This document shows, in pieces, positions 18,323-27,179 of a stretch of DNA of 64,000 nucleotides. The translations under genes and the position numbers were made by a program. Under the pieces are notes generated by a model, which saw only the letters and a program-made list of their open reading frames with translations, ran no database searches and had not been told where the DNA came from. Within the stretch, counting starts at the first letter, position 1. Every line of letters starts with the position of its first letter. The stretch is from Nonomuraea fuscirosea (GTDB lineage: Bacteria > Actinomycetota > Actinomycetes > Streptosporangiales > Streptosporangiaceae). Location: NCBI RefSeq assembly GCF_003001935.1, contig NZ_PVNG01000002.1, positions 186,001 through 250,000 of the forward strand. The letters run 5' to 3'.

Positions 18323-19280
18323 CCCCGCTCTCGCTCGCTCCCCGACCCGCGACGCCGCACGCTCGTCGGAGAGGTCGACCACCGAGCAAACATGACGCCG
18401 CCCCGCTCACGGGCCCGAGACACCGCTCCGCCGGGATGGCAGTGTGAACCCAGCCTTGGGCCACCGTTCCTGAGAGACGCCCCGCCATGGAACAAGCCTG
18501 AGGCCGTTCCCTCTACTGTCTGCGGCCCCAGCCTCAGGGCCGCTGCGACGCCGTCTCGCGATTCGAGAGAGACGTCCCACCGTGGATCAGCCAGGCACAC
18601 GGTGCCCGACCGATACCCCTGTCACCTGCCGCGTCGACGCCACAGCCGCCCTGAGTGCTTCCTCCTCGGCGTGCACCCGTTGCCCTCCTCCGCCTCCATT
18701 CGCCGCCCTTCGGTGACCCGCTCGCCCGCCCTTTGATCACCCGTTCGCGCGCTCTTAGGCAGCCGTTCGCGGGCTCTTAGGCAGCCGCTCACGCGCTCTT
18801 CGGTCACCCGCTCGCGCGCCCGAATGTTCGCCTACCCGCCCGAAACGCCTGCTTGTCCGCTTGTCCATCCGCCGTGCCGATGGTGAGCCCTCCCGCCTGG
18901 CGGCAGGTGCGCCCACTCGGACATATACCCCGCCGTCCGCCCCCTCCGCCGTCCGCCCGCTCCACCACCCGAGCGATCAACCGTCCGGTCGGACAACGGG
19001 CAAGCGGAGTCCGCGACGCCGATGATGAGCCCGCCGGCGACCGCCCCGAGGGGGCTGTCGAACCCGCCGAGCGTGGCCGCCGGACGAACAGGCAGGCGGA
19101 CCGACGGACGCATGCGCAGGCGGACCGACGGACCGACGCGCAGGCGGAGAGACGTACCCACGCATAAGCACCAACAGGCCGACGGACGGGCTGGCTCGCA
19201 GGAGAACGAACGGGTCGGGCCAACCACATAAAAGGGACGGGCAGGCAGAAGAGCGCCTCACTCATGACGCCGTTACCGCG
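18323..19280. repeat. Non-coding spacer with degenerate short repeats
   Basis: About 960 bases without a supportable gene. Roughly 24-base units such as CCGTTCGCGCGCTCTTAGGC recur between 18739 and 18820, and units of GCAGGCGGACCGACGGAC recur between about 19080 and 19155. Open frames here translate only into repeated Arg/Ser/Ala or Pro strings and are rejected as genes. Composition is C-rich on the plus strand. Confidence 0.6.
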
Positions 19281-19763
19281 TCACTCCGATACCGGCCACT
19301 GCTCCACTGGGGCGACGAAACTGCCACGATGCGGAATCCTGTACACCCACCCCTCCTCCCGGAGCAACGTAAGAGCCCGCCGTACGGTCTCACGTGCCGC
19401 ACGGAATTCGCGCACCAGATCGACCTCGCTCGGAAGCGGCTTACTCGGCACCAGGTCGCCGCTTCTGATCCGCTTTCTCAGCTCATCGGCGATGTACCGA
19501 TAGAACGGCGTCTGCCTGCCTGATGGTCCGGTCTGGCCGGGAGCGTTGACAAATGTCCCCTCTCCTTGCCGCGTGTGCACCAGCCCTTGGTTGCGCAGAA
19601 CACGAATCGCCCTGCGCGCGGTCGTACGAGCGACCTTGAACTCCTGCTGGATCCCCGCCTCGCTGATCACAAGATCTCCAGGCGCAAGATCGGCAACGAT
19701 GCGTGCCTTGATGACCTCGCTGATCTGGAGATATAGGTACGTTTCGCCCTCGCGATTCGGCAC
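19281..19763 (-). CDS. Protein with two GntR winged-helix domains and no effector domain
   Basis: The 160-residue protein is two GntR-type winged helices in tandem. The first covers about residues 8-70 (SEAGIQQEFKVARTTARRAI, wing GEGTFVNAP) and the second about 83-152 (PLPSEVDLVREFRAARETVRRA, wing HRGSFVAP). There is no FCD, UTRA or MocR domain, so ligand sensing, if any, is elsewhere. It lies next to a paralogue with the same architecture, 40 bases away on the same strand. GTG start at 19763 with little leader. The double-HTH form could bind DNA as a monomer or bridge two half-sites. Confidence 0.8.
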   Translation of the reverse strand: MPNREGETYLYLQISEVIKARIVADLAPGDLVISEAGIQQEFKVARTTARRAIRVLRNQGLVHTRQGEGTFVNAPGQTGPSGRQTPFYRYIADELRKRIRSGDLVPSKPLPSEVDLVREFRAARETVRRALTLLREEGWVYRIPHRGSFVAPVEQWPVSE

Positions 19764-19803
19764 GCTACAAGGTTATCCAACGCCCCCGTCAAAGACAGGG
19801 CAA

Positions 19804-20292
19804 TCAAGAGCCCTGATTCCCGGGCCACTTTTCCGGTTCGGCCACAAATGTACCTCTATACGGCACGGTGAAGACCCACCCCTGCTCCCGCAGATGCGCG
19901 ACGGCCTGCCGCACCGTCACCTTCGCGACGCCATATTGCCGTATCATCACTTTCTCGCCGGGAATAGCGCAGTTGGGCGGGATCTCACCTCGCCGGATCC
20001 GTTCGACAACTTCTCCAGCGATACGCCGATATATAGGCACCTTCCTTGGTATGCGAGGAATGCCCGGCCGACCGACGTACGTACCCTCCCCCGGAACCGT
20101 GTACGCCAGCCCTCGCTCCCGCAACTCCCTGGCGACCCGACGGGCGGTTGTCCGAGCGATGCCATAGTGCTCCTCGAGCGCGGCCTCACTCGGAAGGGCA
20201 TCGCCCGGTCGAAGCACCCCACGTTCGATCTGACCACGGATCAGGCCGGCGACCTGCTGATAGAGCGGCACGGGATCCATACGATCGAGCAC
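19804..20292 (-). CDS. Paralogous double GntR winged-helix protein
   Basis: The 162-residue protein has the same two-domain plan: domain one at about 6-72 (DALPSEAALEEHYGIARTTA, wing GEGTYVGRP) and domain two at about 83-155 (AIPGEKVMIRQYGVAKVTVR, wing YRGTFVAEP). The second recognition helix of each protein differs, suggesting different sites. I use GTG 20292 because a TATAAT hexamer ends 6 bases upstream, the layout of a leaderless transcript; ATG 20280 (MDPVPLYQQV) is the alternative and has no Shine-Dalgarno. It is first in a likely two-gene operon with 19281-19763. Confidence 0.8.
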   Translation of the reverse strand: MLDRMDPVPLYQQVAGLIRGQIERGVLRPGDALPSEAALEEHYGIARTTARRVARELRERGLAYTVPGEGTYVGRPGIPRIPRKVPIYRRIAGEVVERIRRGEIPPNCAIPGEKVMIRQYGVAKVTVRQAVAHLREQGWVFTVPYRGTFVAEPEKWPGNQGS

Positions 20293-20298
20293 GCCCGG

Positions 20299-20304
20299 AT
20301 TATA
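20299..20304 (-). promoter_or_regulatory. -10 hexamer TATAAT for the double-GntR genes
   Basis: A perfect TATAAT on the minus strand ends 6 bases before the GTG at 20292, so transcription would begin at or within a base or two of the start codon. No convincing -35 was found; the surrounding sequence is AT-rich for this genome. Confidence 0.5.
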
Positions 20305-20599
20305 AACATTTCAACTGTCCATTTCACCGCCCCACCGCCGCCCCCGGCCCAGCCACACCAGCCGAGCTACATCGGCAAGAAGGAATGAGATCAAGCCCGA
20401 TGCCGGCCACAGCCAACACGACCGAGACCCAAGCCGAGGGCGAGGCTGCCTGGGGCCGTCCCGTGCGTCCACCCCAGAACAGCCCTAGCCAGCGATCCAC
20501 ACGCGCCCAAAGGTCCTCATGGGTCTCGCCGAACGACGGATCGGCGCACATAGCCGATCTGAGCAAGAGAGGCCGAGCGGAAAGAAGCCACACCCCTCT

Positions 20600-21322
20600 A
20601 CGGAAGATCATTAGAGGATGTCCTCCCAGACACCTCACCGCCTGCAGCACATCCTGCTGAGACAGGACGTTTCCGGGTGGAGATGGGTAGGTTCTGCGGC
20701 GCGTGGGTGCCGTGCACCAGGACGAGGGGCGGGCCAGCGAGGAGCTGCTTCGCCAGGCGGCCGGTCCAGCGGGTCAGCCAGCAGGCGGCCTCGGTGTCGG
20801 GCCGGTCGGCCGCGTCAAGGTCCTCGGTGAGGGCCCGCCCGTCTACGGCGCTGTCCTGCACGGGGACGGCCGTCAGCTCCGGCTCGGCGGTCCCGCGTGC
20901 GCGGTGCAGCCGGACCAGTTCTCGTCGCATCTGGTGCAGGACTCCGACGGCGCGGTCGACGGACAGGTCGAGGCGTGCGAGATCGTCGTCGTGCTCCTGG
21001 TCCAGCACCACGTACGGCAGGTCTCCGTACGGCAGGTCCCCGTACGGCACGTCCCCGTACGGCAGGTCCCCGTACGGCACGTCCACCACCGAGCATGTGT
21101 TGTCGAAGGCGACGAACCGCGGCGTCCGCACTCGCGCTCACGGCCACCGGGATGACCTCGGCCTCCTGGACAAGGTCCGCGAGGAAGCGCTCGGCCCGCG
21201 GGATGCGGACGACCAGATCCTCGCCCAGCAGGAAGGCGTGGTTAGCCACCCTGGCGGAAGGGCCCGCGCCTGTTGTGAAAGCGCCAACAACACCGAGCAT
21301 CCGCAGAACACCTGGCAGCACT
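20600..21322 (-). pseudogene. Decayed aminoglycoside-phosphotransferase-like kinase
   Basis: Fragments of an APH-family kinase lie in two frames. The first (from about 21260 downward) reads NHAFLLGEDLVVRIPRAERF, the N-lobe strand with the ATP-binding region. After a frame change near 21130 the second reads TPRFVAFDN, then YVVLDQEHDDDL. The catalytic loop near 20695-20730 is VLVHGTHAPQN where active kinases have HGDxxxxN, so the catalytic Asp is Thr. The sequence after this loses similarity. Five 15-bp repeats interrupt the hinge. Frameshift, missing Asp and lost C-terminus make it a pseudogene. Confidence 0.6.
21011..21085 (-). repeat. Five 15-bp tandem repeats in the kinase pseudogene
   Basis: Five units of CGTACGGCAGGTCCC (21011-21085) differ only at one or two positions each. 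In the kinase frame they encode repeats of PYGDL or PYGDV. They sit exactly where the N-lobe strand meets the hinge. Confidence 0.92.
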
Positions 21323-21454
21323 CACCTGCAGCACCCACGGCAGTGCCGGCAGCACCCGGAGCATTTCGCACCGCCCGGGCATCTACATCAGCTGCGGCGG
21401 CTGATCCTGGTGGGTGCCGGTGCGACGTAGCACGGCATGTGGCATGCACGCGCG

Positions 21455-21835
21455 GACGCCGCCCCATCAACCGCCGGACGCCAGCCCATGAACGGCCGGA
21501 CGCCAGCTCATGAACCATCGACATCAGCCCAGCAGCGTCGGGACCCCAGCCCATAGACCGCTGGACGCCAGCTCACGAACAGCCAGTACTCCAGCCTGTT
21601 GACCGCCGGACGCCGGCTCACGAACCGCTGGGGCCTTGGCCCGGGGACCACGGGGCGTCGGTTCATGAACGGCCGGAGGGCAGCTCACGAATAGCCAGGA
21701 CCCTAGCCTGTTGACCGCCGGACGCCGGCTCACGAACCGCTGGGGCCTCGGCCCGTGGACCACCGGGCGCCAGTCCATGAACAGCAGGACGCCAGCCCAT
21801 AGACCACCGGACACTGGCCCGTGGCCCGCGGCCCG
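21455..21835. repeat. Degenerate repeat array with a 112-bp higher-order period
   Basis: A core like CCGGACGCCAGCTCACGAAC recurs about ten times with spacings near 22-30 bases. A longer block at 21593-21643 recurs at 21705-21755 with one difference, and the similarity extends upstream, giving a 112-bp period. No gene overlaps convincingly. The spacers are also partly repeated, so this is not a CRISPR array. Confidence 0.8.
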
Positions 21836-21900
21836 CGAGCGATCCGATCACCCATCCCCCGCCGAGACGCCGCGCTGGAGCAGGGGGTGGAAATGGTGAC

Positions 21901-21952
21901 GGCCATCGCGGTCCCTTGAAGACGCAGTTCAAGGGACATCATCGCGATGGCC
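21901..21952. other. Long perfect stem-loop with 5-base bulge
   Basis: GGCCATCGCG and GTCCCTTGAA (21901-21920) pair with TTCAAGGGAC (21928-21937) and CGCGATGGCC (21943-21952); the 7-base loop is GACGCAG and the only interruption is the 5-base bulge ATCAT. The 20 base pairs are perfect. No gene ends here, and there is no U-tract. Confidence 0.7.
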
Positions 21953-22503
21953 GCAGACAACAGTGTGCCGCCTGAGGCACCGTTTAGTGAAGGGGCCCCT
22001 AACCGGTGACTCCGACTTTCTGTTGCGACCCTTGGTGAAGGCCACGGGTGCAACCTGACGAACACAACCTGCCGCCCCCACGCGCCACCGGACGGGAAAC
22101 ACGTCCCCGGCCGGTGGCGCAGGTACGGGCGAGCGCCCCATTCGCGCCATTGCCATCGCATAAAGCGAACCGGACACCGTTGGCAATGACCCGTTTCGGG
22201 ACGTCATCGCTGACGTACCGTGCGTCTTGCCTGATCCAGCCAAATGTGTCCACCCGTACCCTCCATATCCTCCAATATGGCGAGAATGGGTTTCAACGGA
22301 TCGTGCAAGACCATGGACGTGACCCCGTGCTTACCAGGAGCATGGTGCCACGCCATGGCGAGTTGTGGCCGGCTGACGTCCATAACGGCCTTCCCGCGCC
22401 ATTAGATTCTCATGGGCACCCCTTGGAAAACCACGGTTCGACGCTATATCCAGGATCATTCCCTTTGCAGCGCGCCGACCTCCTGATGTGCGCTGCCATT
22501 GAT
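21953..22503. other. Spacer upstream of the radC stop, no gene seen
   Basis: About 550 bases with lower GC than its neighbours, particularly 22240-22480. No frame shows family motifs. It may be decayed mobile DNA, but I recognise no transposase motif or terminal repeat. Confidence 0.4.
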
Positions 22504-23160
22504 TTAGGTGGGAATCCGCCTCCAGGCTCCATCCGTGATGATGAGGTGGTCGAGAAACCGCAGCCCGACGGTCTGTGCGGCTTCGATGAGCCTGGCCGTC
22601 GCCTCCAGGTCATCCAAGCTCGGCTCCAGCGACCCGCCGGGATGATTGTGGGCAAGCCCGAACATCGCCCCGCCGGTCGTGAGCACTTCTGTGATGACCT
22701 CACGTACGGGCATCACGGTGTGATCGCTCGAGCCCTCCGTCATCACCGCCCGCTTCAACACCCGTCCGCCGGTGTCGCACACGACCAGGACCAGCCTCTC
22801 CTGGGTGCAGTCACGCACCAGCGGCTCACACGCGTACGCCAGATCGGACGTGCTGGTGATCCGCGTACGCTCAGGACATGCTTCGGCCCGGCGCGCCAGC
22901 TGGAAGGCCGCCGTCACCCGCGCGGCTTTGGCCGGCCCGATGCCGTGCAGGGCCAGTAACCGGTGCGGGTCGGAACGGCCGAGCCCATCGAGATCTCCAC
23001 AGTGCTCGATCACTTGGCTGGCCAGGTCGAGGGCGCTCGCCCCGCGGAACCCCGAGCCGAGCAGGACGGCCAGCAGCTCTCGGTCCGCCAGTGCGGCGGG
23101 ACCAGAAGCCATCAGCCGTTCGCGCGGTCGGTCGCGCTCGGACAGGTCTTTGACTCGCAT
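22504..23160 (-). CDS. radC: RadC/JAB-domain protein
   Basis: The 218-residue protein has the N-terminal helix-hairpin-helix region (LLALHGIGPAKAARVTAAFQ, near residues 67-86) and a C-terminal JAB/MPN metalloprotease-like domain with the full JAMM signature: Glu in REVITEVL and AHNHPGGSLEPSLDD (HxH-x7-SxxD). RadC was named for DNA repair but its role is unsettled, and many copies ride on mobile elements. ATG at 23160 begins MRVKDLSERDRPRERL, the usual start; the longer frame upstream lacks homology. It stands alone amid repeat-rich, gene-poor DNA, which fits acquisition by transfer. Confidence 0.88.
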   Translation of the reverse strand: MRVKDLSERDRPRERLMASGPAALADRELLAVLLGSGFRGASALDLASQVIEHCGDLDGLGRSDPHRLLALHGIGPAKAARVTAAFQLARRAEACPERTRITSTSDLAYACEPLVRDCTQERLVLVVCDTGGRVLKRAVMTEGSSDHTVMPVREVITEVLTTGGAMFGLAHNHPGGSLEPSLDDLEATARLIEAAQTVGLRFLDHLIITDGAWRRIPT

Positions 23161-24502
23161 CGGCAACCTCCGCAACCGTTGTATCAACCCGCACCGACAA
23201 TCTCTGACCTGCGCATTCGCCGGGATCGATCGCACGATATGCGTGCAACGTCCCACCGTTAGGAGGGAGCGGGCGCGTGGGTTGTCGCCCTCATGCACGT
23301 GCGGAATCAGGCAGGCACGTGGCGCGTTCGGCGGACGGCGTGGTGATGTCGTCCGTCGCTGACGCGGCCCGGCTTGCGGCGAGCCATGGCCGCCGCGAGC
23401 GGCGGCCGACCCTCCCTCTGGTGAAGGGGCGGCCCGTGGCGGCTGTGTCTCGCCGCACGTCGTCCCCCTGGGGGAACGAGGCTGAGCCGGGACACTGCAT
23501 GGCCTCGCCGAGTGGCGCCAATGATCTCGTTCTGCGTCGTCTACCTGGGGGACGAGGCTCAGCCGGGATGCTGCACGGCTTCGAGGTACGTCACGCTCCA
23601 GGAGGACGGCACTCGATTCGTGAATTCCGGAAATATCCGGACAGGCTCACGGGGGAGGGGCTGAGCCGCTGCTCACAAAAGCGTCGATACGTTTCGTGTT
23701 CGGATAGCCGTTCCGGACAGCCAGAGACCGCGGCGAATTCGGGATGCGCGAACACATGGAGGCAGGAGCGGCCAATTGAAGGGGGTGGATCTCTGCATGG
23801 CGCCCCTGCCCGACAGAAGCGTAATCCGTAACTAGCAGCGGGGTACTGCTTTTCGCTTCTCCGTCTACTCCGTGAACGGGACTGCGGTCGCATTTCCCGC
23901 TGATCAGCGCAATGTACGGGAAATCCCGACGTGATGACGTACCACCGAGTGACGGACCAAGGATCTCGGCGTGTGTTCCTGGCCGAACAGAATCGAACGG
24001 GGGTGAGAAACTATCCCATTCGCGAGAATTCGCCTGCCGACTTCCGCGTCCGGCGGCCGACGGAGAAGACGCAGAGGCAAAGCGTCCTCAGAGGGAAGGC
24101 CGTTCTGTGTGACGTGCTGGCCATCGGTCGACACTCATGCCGGCGCCGCTCCGGAGATCAGGTCAGCCGAATCGTCGAGAAGACACCCGGCACGGGCCCG
24201 GCTCAAGGACGAAGCAGCCGCGCCGATCTTCGTGGTGAGCGCGTACAGCACGTTTCGGGTGACACGTCCCGGCCTGACCCAACGCCCTGTCGCGATCGTG
24301 TTCCGGGAGGTCGTAGCCTCTGCTCCTCGGTCGCGGTCGGGCCACACAGCTCCGCACGCGTACCTGTATGGCGATGTCGAGAGGCGGTGCGAGTCCCGCC
24401 GAATCGGCCCAACGTCCAGCGTACGGGCCGTCGGCGGCTCAAACACCTCGTCAAAACGGATGCTCCGGGCGAGAAGGGGCCACCCGCCCGGAGCATCCCG
24501 CC
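23161..24502. other. Gene-poor spacer with a 46-bp duplication
   Basis: About 1.3 kb with no gene I can support. An imperfect duplication, 23458-23503 and 23535-23579, shares CCTGGGGGACGAGGCTCAGCC-like sequence. GC drops in 23600-23960. On the minus strand near 24290-24222 a stretch reads GRWVRPGRVTRNVLYAL, reminiscent of the start of actinobacterial F420-dependent nitroreductases, but the frame then loses similarity; it may be a remnant. Confidence 0.4.
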
Positions 24503-25219
24503 CTAAACGGGCATGCTGTACATCACCCGGAACCGATCTCCCGGGATGACGATGTCGCTCGTCTCCACCGGACGGTCGCCCGCCCAGTGCGTACGTTCGA
24601 CATGCAAGACGTGCACCCCCGCCGCCAGATCGAGCGCGTCGCTCTCCACGGGGCGAGGAATGCGGGTATGCACGCTTTCGACGATCTCGGTGATCTTTAT
24701 CCCATGCCCGTACATCCGCGCGACCAGGCTCCGCCGCTCCTCGTCCGAATGAGCGGCGAACTCCCGCAGCTCGTAGGACGTGGCCAGTTGGAGCGGTTTG
24801 CCGTCCCCGCGGAAGACGTAGTGCGTTTTGGTCAGCGTGGCCGACTCGGGCAGGCGGAGCCGCCTGGCGATGTCGGGGCCTGCTTCGGCCGGCTCGCTGT
24901 GCCAGTCCCAGGTCACGCGCCGGCCCTGGGACTGCAGGTCGGCGGCGAACGGGGCAGGATGATCGAGAAAGCGCCATCGGTAGAGCGGGGTTAGATCGGG
25001 GCGTTCCCTGACGTAATGCCCCGAGCCCACTCGGCCGATGATGAGGCCTTCGCCCGCGAGCACACGTAGCGCGTGACGGGCGGCGGTCTCGCCGACCTGG
25101 TATTTGCGGGTCAGCTGCGCCCGCGAAGGAATGGGCGCGCCGGGGGGAAGGGTGCCGTCGGTGATCTGTCGCCGGATGTCTTCGACGACGCGCAGGTAGA
25201 CCGGATCTGAGGTGGCCAC
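24503..25219 (-). CDS. GntR/HutC-type regulator with UTRA domain
   Basis: The 238-residue protein has an N-terminal GntR winged helix (about 1-70: PIPSRAQLTRKYQVGETAARHAL, wing RVGSGHYVRE) and a UTRA ligand-binding domain (about 90-235: RRLRLPESATLTKTHYVFRG, ending in DRFRVMYSMPV). GTG at 25219 has AGGGA 8-9 bases upstream and gives the normal length; ATG 25258 would add 13 residues. No obvious target gene is adjacent, as the nearest genes are a GNAT and radC. The ligand is unknown. Confidence 0.85.
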   Translation of the reverse strand: MATSDPVYLRVVEDIRRQITDGTLPPGAPIPSRAQLTRKYQVGETAARHALRVLAGEGLIIGRVGSGHYVRERPDLTPLYRWRFLDHPAPFAADLQSQGRRVTWDWHSEPAEAGPDIARRLRLPESATLTKTHYVFRGDGKPLQLATSYELREFAAHSDEERRSLVARMYGHGIKITEIVESVHTRIPRPVESDALDLAAGVHVLHVERTHWAGDRPVETSDIVIPGDRFRVMYSMPV

Positions 25220-25886
25220 TAGTGCATCCCTGGGGGTTCGTGTGAGGCGTTGCCCCATGTTGCCGTATTCGGCAGGTAACCGACCGTCATCGATGACCGC
25301 TGGAGCCCCAACTTTGCGATGCCGGAAAATTATCCGAGAAACCCTGTAACGCCGATGTAAGGGGTGCCGATTCTCCGATAGAGGTCGTCGATGTGTGTAC
25401 CCCCGAGCACATATCGGCGACCTCTTCCATGTACGTCTCCGGGCCCGTGTCACCCGGCGAGCGCAAAACTCCTGGTCGACCCTGGTTTTGGGGCTTGGCA
25501 AGACGTGCTCGAACGCCGGTTCGGCGGCCTCTCCGCTTCCGCCGGCCCAGAGCTCCGCCGGCTGCTTCGCTCCTCGTCCGCGAAGTCGGTTTGCTGGGAC
25601 GCGCTGCTCTCTTCAGCCGTGGCCCTCACGCTTCGTGAACGCAGGGCGCTCTTGTCCGCGCCTCTTGAGCTCCGTCTGGCGGTACGTCCCCTGCCTTCTT
25701 GGACGGAACGCCGAGCGAGGGAGTACAAGTGGTCCTCAGGTACCGCCGTTGAGTGGCCGTACGTGAAAGGCGGCCTTTCTCCTAAGTTGCGACCTCGAAG
25801 GCGTTCCCAGCCTCCGTGCGAGGCTCGCCCCGTCGCACAGGGTTTGACGGGGTTACGTGCGCCCCAACGCGCCCGGAAGGTGCATC
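25220..25886. other. Spacer with one hairpin, no gene seen
   Basis: About 670 bases. An imperfect hairpin has the outer stem AGAGGTCG (25380-25387) with CGACCTCT (25418-25425) and further inner pairs. Several frames are open across 25391-25860 but they show no motif or sustained GC3 bias. Promoters of the flanking divergent genes should lie here. Confidence 0.4.
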
Positions 25887-26333
25887 ATGATCGATATCGG
25901 CAGGCTGCTCCCGTCTGACCGGGATGTGTGGGAAGGCTTGTTCCGTTCGTACATCGACTTCTACGAGCGGGTCGAGCCAGATGAGGTGTACGACCGTGCC
26001 TGGAGTGCGTTCCAAGCCGATGCCACGCTGCACGCGCTCGGGGCGAGGATCGACGGGCGGTTGGTCGGCATCACACACTTCCTCACCCATGGAAACACCT
26101 CGGCGCCCGGTACGGACGTCTGCTACCTGCAAGACCTGTTCACGGCTCCAGATGTCCGTGGTAAGGGGGTGGGCCGCGCACTGATCGAAGCCGTGGCGGA
26201 TTGGGCTCGGAGCCGCGGCTGCTCGCGGGTGTACTGGAACACGCATGAGTCGAACAGTGCGGCACGGCACTTGTACGACAAGGTCGCCGAGAACCGGGGT
26301 TTCATCCGCTACCAGATCGAACTGTCGTCGTAG
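25887..26333 (+). CDS. GNAT family N-acetyltransferase
   Basis: The 148-residue GNAT domain shows motif A as LQDLFTAPDVRGKGVGRALI (about residues 78-97) and motif B around CSRVYWNTHESNSAARHLYD. These are the signatures of small-molecule GNATs. ATG 25887 is preceded by GGAAGG at 7 bases; the upstream ATG-like extension adds 10 residues without need. Its codon usage is slightly less GC-rich than the core genes. Confidence 0.85.
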   Translation: MIDIGRLLPSDRDVWEGLFRSYIDFYERVEPDEVYDRAWSAFQADATLHALGARIDGRLVGITHFLTHGNTSAPGTDVCYLQDLFTAPDVRGKGVGRALIEAVADWARSRGCSRVYWNTHESNSAARHLYDKVAENRGFIRYQIELSS

Positions 26334-27179
26334 GTGACGAAAGGGTCGCTGTCGGAGGATGTCGCTCAGGTCCCGAATAGCCGAAGCTGTCGTGGCCCTT
26401 CAGGTTGTAGCTCCAGTGCGTTCACTCGGTGACACTTTCGTAGCTGAGCGTCGCGTCGGTTGGGAGATTCGAGGCAGGCACCGCCGTATGCCACATCGGC
26501 GGCCGCGACCTGGCGAACTGCTCCTGACTGGAGATCGGAGCATCCTTCGGCCGGGGCGCCCCGGATCTTTCGGGCTGCGCAGGTGAGGTGGGTCATGGTG
26601 TCCGGTTCTAGGGTGCGATCGGTCCTGGACTGCTTGAGGTTCGGTGGCAGTGAGCTCAAGGGCTGCGACGCCTGATGTCTCGTGGGGTGCAACGCCATGG
26701 CGTATCGGGTTGTGGTGTCGGTGTTCCAGTCGCGTAGTCGGCTCCGGTCGGCGCGCCGGTTCGTGCCGCCGAGACTCCGGGGGATAGGGCACTTCGGCTG
26801 GTGGCGAACAGGTCGTGAGCTGCATCGCCGACGCGACTCGGTCCGCTGCCGGCTCGACGACTCTCACGTGTTGCCTCGTCAGGGCGCCCTGCCCATGAGC
26901 AGCGGAGATTGCGTCTCCGGCTGGGATGGCTGACGCGGGCGAATGATCCAGAGGACCTGGTGCTTGAACGCGTACCTCTCCTGACGCGCCCTCGCCTCGA
27001 ATACGCCGCCGATCCACATCGCCTGCCTCAACGGCGATGGTCGGGGGAGTCGGTTCCATCGCTTACCGTTGAGGTGCTGGGCGGAGACGTCCGGCGAAAG
27101 GGGGCAAAAGGCGGCTCCAGGCAGGCAAAGCGGGGTGGCGACGTCCAATGGTTTTCTGAATCCAGGTAGCGTTCGCACT
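26334..27179. other. Spacer upstream of dapA, no gene seen
   Basis: About 850 bases where relatives usually carry thyX or other core genes. No thyX motif was seen in any frame. Open frames on both strands lack motifs and their third-position GC is low for this genome. The dapA promoter should lie at its right end. Confidence 0.45.

Noticed and set aside
18804-19265. Minus-strand open frame with VRRSACACVRRSA-like repeats
   Set aside because: Frame arises from the short DNA repeats; several frames are open at once and none has motifs.
21524-21814. Minus-strand open frame over the 21.5 kb array
   Set aside because: Translated repeat without domain; the array is non-multiple-of-three in places, so no frame is maintained by selection.
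21455-21835. CRISPR array
   Set aside because: Repeats are degenerate, spacers are themselves repeated and unequal, and no cas genes are in the window.
23277-23831. 184-codon plus-strand open frame after radC
   Set aside because: No family motif, no clear ribosome-binding site, includes the 46-bp duplication and low-GC sequence.
24222-24290. Minus-strand stretch resembling a nitroreductase N-terminus
   Set aside because: Only about 17 residues match from memory; the frame loses similarity on both sides, so it is noted only as a possible remnant.
8771-27179. Integrated genomic island with tRNA attachment site and integrase
   Set aside because: No tRNA, integrase, transposase or direct-repeat ends were seen, so ordinary accessory variation is as likely as an island.
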